Positions 59,333-64,000 of a stretch of 64,000 nt of DNA are shown piece after piece (the first letter of the stretch is position 1; each line of letters begins with the position of its first letter). The notes under the pieces were generated by a model. The model was given only the letters and a program-made list of their open reading frames with translations, was not told the DNA's origin and did not search any database. The DNA is from Chytridium lagenaria (taxonomy: Eukaryota; Chytridiomycota; Chytridiomycetes; Chytridiales; Chytridiaceae). The position numbers and the translations under genes were made by a program. The stretch is taken from NCBI GenBank assembly GCA_025449115.1, contig JAHLKC010000048.1:62001-126000 (forward strand), written 5' to 3'.

Positions 59333-62300
59333 TTATTGCCGTGCCAACGTGGCACTCTCAAGCTCACTTTCTAACTCAAGGATACGGTCCTAAAAAAGAA
59401 AACGTAAAAAAAAAAAAACCCAATAATCCGGACGGAATTAAGCATAACTCAAGGACGAGAAGAGGAATGGGGGTTCAAGAAAAAATAAATACAAATGGCG
59501 TACCTCCAAGCCTTTGTTGATGAGCTTAAGGGTTCGGCATTTCTCTTCAACGATATCAATCCGAGAGGCTGCGTTGGATCTCACAGACGACACGATGCGT
59601 TCCTAATGATGGATGACAAATGTACTTTTAGAATACCAAAAACTAGAAATAAGTTAATAAACCTGTTCTTTGATTGTTTTGCCTTGCTCTTCAATCTGTT
59701 GTTCGTATAAGGCAACTTTCGTAGCTAGTTCCTCTAACACCCGTTCTTTTTCGCTAGTTTATCAGAGTGAGATCTTGAATAAAGAAAAACACCCTTACTC
59801 TAACGCTTCACGAACGGCTCCAAGCTCTCTGTCGGCCTCCAAAAGCTGCAGCTCAAAAAGACGCTGCCTTATCGGTAAGTGCGCCGACCGTTGAAGTCTC
59901 AAAGTTAGAAAATCTATTGTATGGTAAAAGACAATAAAAAAAGATTAGGCTACCAGATAAATAATGTAGGATAGGGCGGAACAATTGTGGGATACCCACC
60001 TGGATAGCTGTTCCGTTAGGCTCTTTACTGTCTGCTCATATTCCGTGAGCCGCATTAGCCGAGGCGCCGTCACAAGTTGTTCATTTTCCAACTCGCTTAT
60101 CCTTCATACCAAAATTGTTTTAAAAACTCACTCCAATGACAAAGAAATTTGAAAAAAATTAAACAAACTCGCCTCCTGAACCCATCCTCCCTGTCCTTTT
60201 CCAACTCACGAATCCTATCCTCAAGCGAAGTAATAGCACTCCTCGCCTCCACCAACTCCTCCCTCGCCTCCTTCGCCCCATCCCTAGCCGCTCTCACTCG
60301 CCGATTAAAATCTTCCTCATACTTCCGATACCTCTCCCTCGTATTGTTCGCCTCAACCCTCAACTGATCAACAGTGGCAGTCAAATTACCAAGTTCATGT
60401 TGCTGCTGTTTGAGTTTTTGATACTAAAAGCAACAAGAAAAGAGGGTTACAGGGGAGGCTGCTATCGAAAAAACTCACAACACTTTCTCTATCAAGACTA
60501 AGAGCATCGTTCATCTCAATTTGTTTACGTAGCATCATCACGCTTTCGAGAAAAGCATGACGGAGACTACATTCAAGATTGATCTCGTTCATAAGAAGAA
60601 GTTGGTGAAGCCTGACAAGGTCTAGGACGGGATATTGAACTCTATGTCGTGGGCTGTAGTCATATGCCCCAGGGTGACCAGATGGCTTAACAAAAGTATT
60701 AATAACAAAAACCGAAATAAAAACACCATTAAATAGAAGGGAAGATCCTCTTTACTCACGGTCAGATCCAAAACACATTCTCTCAGTCTACGATTCAACG
60801 TAACTACTTCCCCAGCCACATCTTCTACGGTTCGTTCCCCCTCCGCGTCCACCGTGACCTGCACGGAGGCTGCAATCTTTGGGACACGAAGAAACATGCT
60901 TTTAGCTAGAAGGTCGGCAGCGGCAGCGGATTTCGATGAATGTTGGGGATGCTGAGAGCGAGCCATACGAAACTCTTGCTCGACGGTATCGACGCTGACA
61001 GCGTTGGGGTGAAGACGATGGGAAGAAAGAATATGCTATAAAACCCCGGTCAATCAAATAATTAATATACGATTTTCTTTTAAAGGAAAAGCCGTTAAAG
61101 GAAAGAAGAAAAACACTGAAAGCCATAAACCGAAAGCCCTCCAAAAAGTCTTTTCAAAATAGATCGTGATATAACCCACCTCAACCCTCTGATACAAAAT
61201 CTCCGAAATATCCAAAGAATCCACATCAAGCACCCGTCTCCTAACCCTCGCAAATGGATCTGGCAACACCTCAAACCCCTCCTCCATAACAATCCCATCA
61301 TCCTCAGGTAACGATGTTTGATACGAATAGGACGCAAGGTCCGGCCATGCTTGTCTTAATCCCATCAGAACGGCAAGCGGAAACGTGCCGTAGAGTATCG
61401 TAAAGAAGGAATCAACGCTTCGACGGACTGACGCAGAGGCGTTGAGAAGGAAGAGAGTATCGGGGGGTTGGGGATGGTTAGGGGATGAAGGGAGGTGGGG
61501 TTCTTCGTGACCTTCGCTTGAAATAGACATCATAAGAGATGCTGCGTAAGAAAAGAAAGAGAAAAAAAAACATTAAAGAATCTACAAAATAACAGCGACG
61601 ACACGTCCAGACTGCGGGAAAATACAAAACGAAAACTTCTAGGAAGTTGTTAAAAGCAAAACATACTTTGCCCCCACGCCACTTTATCTATCTCATCCAT
61701 CTCCAAATCCACGCTCCAAACCGGTCCTTCCCCAACTACCCCCTCCAAGCTCGGTGCAATCACTTTAAAAACAATATGCATCAACACCTCCCAATGCACG
61801 ACTCTGGTAAGAATTAAAAACAATTCATTAAATCGATCCGCGGCCCGCGGGACAGAGTGTGGAATGATTTGGGTTAAGATGTTAAGCGCACCACTGACGC
61901 TTGCGGGATGGATATCGTGCTAAAGTTAAGTGAGAAGGTGAAATAGGGCGGAAGCGACGTACGAGGCATATCTGGGAAAGAACGGCGATAAAAGGGTCAG
62001 AGGTGGAGGCGGATTGAAGGACGGCGGCTTGACGGATTGTTTTGGTAAGAAGGGCTAAAGCATGCAGTCTTCTTTCTCGCTGATGGCAATATTTACACAA
62101 GAGGTCGACGACATCCTAAAGCAACCAACATATAAAATAAAAAAGATCCTAGTCAAATTATGGCATAAACAAAGAAAAGAAGCTTTAAACAAAGAAACTT
62201 ACCTTCGGATGCGCAATCGAAAAACCTAATATAACGCTCTCTAAATTCTCCATCCCACCCTTAAACATGGCAACTCCACTTCCTTTATCCTCCTTCTTAT

Positions 62301-62904
62301 CCTCCCTCATCTCCTCATCCAATCTATCCGCAATTCCCGCCCACGCCCTCTCCACCTCCGACATCCAACAAATCACAACCGTATCTCCAAACGCATTTAC
62401 AGCGTCCTCCGACACAATCTGCGCTGGAGCCGGGCGCGGCGTCGAGCTTGGGGTCACGGGTTCCCTTGTTGCATTCGACGAGAAGAACGATAGAAACAAA
62501 GCGCGGGCTGCATCTATAATTGGCTTTTTCGTGGCGGCGAGAAAGACTGGACGAAGGAGTTGGCTCCAAAAAAGGGTGAGGAGATGATGCGGGGTTGAGT
62601 GGAGAGGGGTTAATGCGTGGAGGTGGGCTATGCAGACGGATATTTTAGGATGGTTCCAGGCGGATGTTAGGGAGGAGTCTTGGGTTGGGAGGAAGGGATC
62701 CATCGCGGTGGAGAGGTCGGTGAAGATGCGAAGGGATGGAGTGGACCCAAAGAGGGTAATGAGAGTTGTGATGGTGGATTTGCTGATGGATGTTGTGGAT
62801 GATGCGGATGGATCTGGGGTTGGGAGATCGGTAGATGAGGTTTCAAGATCCTTTTTGAAGGAGATGAGCCATTGCTCTATGGCCTTTTCCTTGTCCTTTG
62901 ACAT
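59333..62904 (-). CDS. TSC1: TSC1/hamartin homologue
   Basis: TSC1 stabilises the TSC2 GAP, which inactivates Rheb and restrains TORC1. The start at 62904 opens a helical N-terminal domain (MSKDKEKAIEQWLISFKKDL and on). Recognisable blocks: SVSGALNILTQIIPHSVPRA (human GVLVLITMLPMIPQS region), VRRSVDSFFTILYGTFPLAV (human LYGMFPCNFVSYLR), and HRLHPNAVSV followed by EQEFRMARSQHP (human HVRIHPELV). The C-terminal half is a long coiled coil: VRLHQLLLMNEINLECSLRH, then heptad-rich segments to the TAA at 59333 (ILELESELESATLARQ). About ten exons separated by short introns; frames are clean apart from splice uncertainty. No TSC2 in the window. Identity rests on the order of these short blocks, which is convincing. 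Confidence 0.82.
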
Positions 62905-63177
62905 GTTAATGGATATAGGGTGGACAGATGAAGGGCTTGGGAGGTAAAATGCAGCACCCTGATATCAACAATCTCCCGACGTATTCTACCCTTGTTATGA
63001 ACCGTCTTTTCCTGATGTCGTGTCAATAATGCTCCGTCTATGAGTGTTGATGTCTGAAGCGGCAGATGAGCGGTGGTTTGGTTTAGTAATAATAGAAAAA
63101 TTGGCAAGTTGAGCTGACCAGACTACTTAAACCTTCAAGTTGCGCGTGGGGGCTTCAACTTTTCATTTATAGAAGGG
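62905..63177. promoter_or_regulatory. Divergent promoter region between TSC1 and ABTB1
   Basis: 273 bp between two start codons in opposite directions. No TATA box or other element recognised with confidence. Confidence 0.4.
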
Positions 63178-64000
63178 ATGCGACAAGAGTCGTTACTATT
63201 ACCATACGAGCTCGCGGCTGAGGATGACCATCCTCTCTTTGACGAGCTTTGCTTTACATGTCGGGCTGGCGATTTAGATCGGGTAAATTATACCTCTTCA
63301 TACATGCATGCATGCATGCCTTGATCGAGCCATGAACTAACGCTGACTGAACGTATACCTTACTTCCAGATAAAGTATTTGGTTGAAGTCGAAGAAGGTA
63401 TCGTCCACCATACTTTCTACGAAATCTCACACCCGCTCTTCCTTTTGATGACAGTCCCACTGAACAGACGAGACAAATGGGACAGCACTCCGGTACGGCC
63501 TTTAAAATCCCCACTCTCTCTCATCCCAATCTAATCCTAATCTTTTCTCTTCAGCTTTATTACTCTGCGTGAGTTTTTCCACACCATCAATCATTCTCAC
63601 TAACCAACCTCCAGCTTGTGCGGTCAAATCGAAACAGCGCGATACCTCCTCTCTGTCGGCGCAAAATGCGATCCAACCACATTCGAAGGCGAGCGATGTT
63701 TCTATGGCGTAAGAAACTCCCTCTCTCCTCTCCCTTATAGCTAACCCTCCAATAAAGGCTCTCAACAATGAAATGCGTAACCTGCTTAAATCCTATCAAC
63801 TCAAAAAAACTCTCGACATCACCGCCGATTTCTCCATCTTCCTCACAAACCTTTTCCAAGAACCCCAGGACCGCTTCTCTGATGTCGTGTTTGTAAGTGT
63901 CACAGATAGTGTTTAAATGGGGTTGTTGATATGGGGTTGTTGATATGCGTTGTTTTGTTTTTAGAAACTTCCAAATTACTTTATCCCAGGAACCACCCAA
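63178..64000 (+). CDS. ABTB1: Ankyrin/BTB protein ABTB1, 3' part outside the window
   Basis: ABTB1-type proteins join ankyrin repeats to two BTB domains and are thought to act as adaptors of ubiquitin ligases. Exons 63178-63282, 63370-63397, 63455-63492, 63555-63568 (14 nt), 63615-63708, 63758-63892 and 63965->64000 stay in frame. The protein reads FDELCFTCRAGDLDRIKYLV, VPLNRRDKWDSTPLYYSALC, GQIETARYLLSVGAKCD and FEGERCFYGALNNEMRNLLK, matching human ABTB1 (KWDSTPLYYACLCGHEE, GERCLYGALSDPIRRAL). SDVVF then opens the first BTB domain at the window end. A (CATG)4 run lies in intron 1 (63303-63318). Confidence 0.9.

Overview
The window looks like nuclear DNA of a flagellated (zoosporic, chytrid-like) fungus. 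The genes are eukaryotic and dense with introns. Most introns are about 40-110 nt with GT...AG ends. The gene set is fungal or opisthokont (CAND1, CDC48/p97, SURF4, TSC1, ABTB1, a GH16 glucanase-like protein). A BBS5 gene, part of the BBSome, points to a lineage that still makes cilia or flagella. The phylum is an inference; nothing here names a species. I recognised no rRNA, tRNA, CRISPR array or intact transposon.

Layout. 1-3.1 kb: the 3' part of a cysteine-rich multi-pass membrane protein, then a degenerate receptor-like gene. 3.2-7.0 kb (minus): an 11-exon PIF1 helicase and the ER cargo receptor SURF4. 8.1-12.8 kb (plus): CAND1, convergent with BBS5 (13.0-14.4 kb, minus). BBS5 lies head to head with GDP-L-fucose synthase (14.5-16.2 kb), followed by a MAPK-type kinase and a BRI3-like proline-rich membrane protein.

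20.4-28.9 kb is an accessory block: a tandem family of small type I membrane proteins (signal peptide, Gly/Pro-rich stalk, one membrane span). Three of them carry a cytosolic SPRY domain like that of the yeast Ssh4/Ear1 cargo adaptors. Two lack it, and one copy is a remnant. 29.8-35.1 kb (minus) holds what I read as one large protein: plant-type leucine-rich repeats, a coiled coil and a degenerate kinase domain. 35.5-38.5 kb is CDC48. 38.6-41.3 kb has unrecognised small genes and a 171-bp tandem duplication. 41.5-43.7 kb is an SDS22-type LRR protein. 44.4-47.2 kb is a membrane protein whose tail is a 72-nt coding minisatellite.

48.3-64 kb holds a type-B carboxylesterase, a CBS-domain protein, a small GPI-anchored-type protein, a GH16 protein, a kelch protein, TSC1/hamartin and the 5' end of ABTB1.

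Many conserved genes need single-base corrections, nearly all deletions, to read through: about eleven in CAND1 and several in CDC48, including both P-loops. PIF1, SURF4, GFUS and the visible part of ABTB1 read through 30 exons with none. I take most of these as assembly indels rather than pseudogenes, but the uneven spread is unexplained. Exon ends below are read by eye from splice consensus and protein family alignment from memory.
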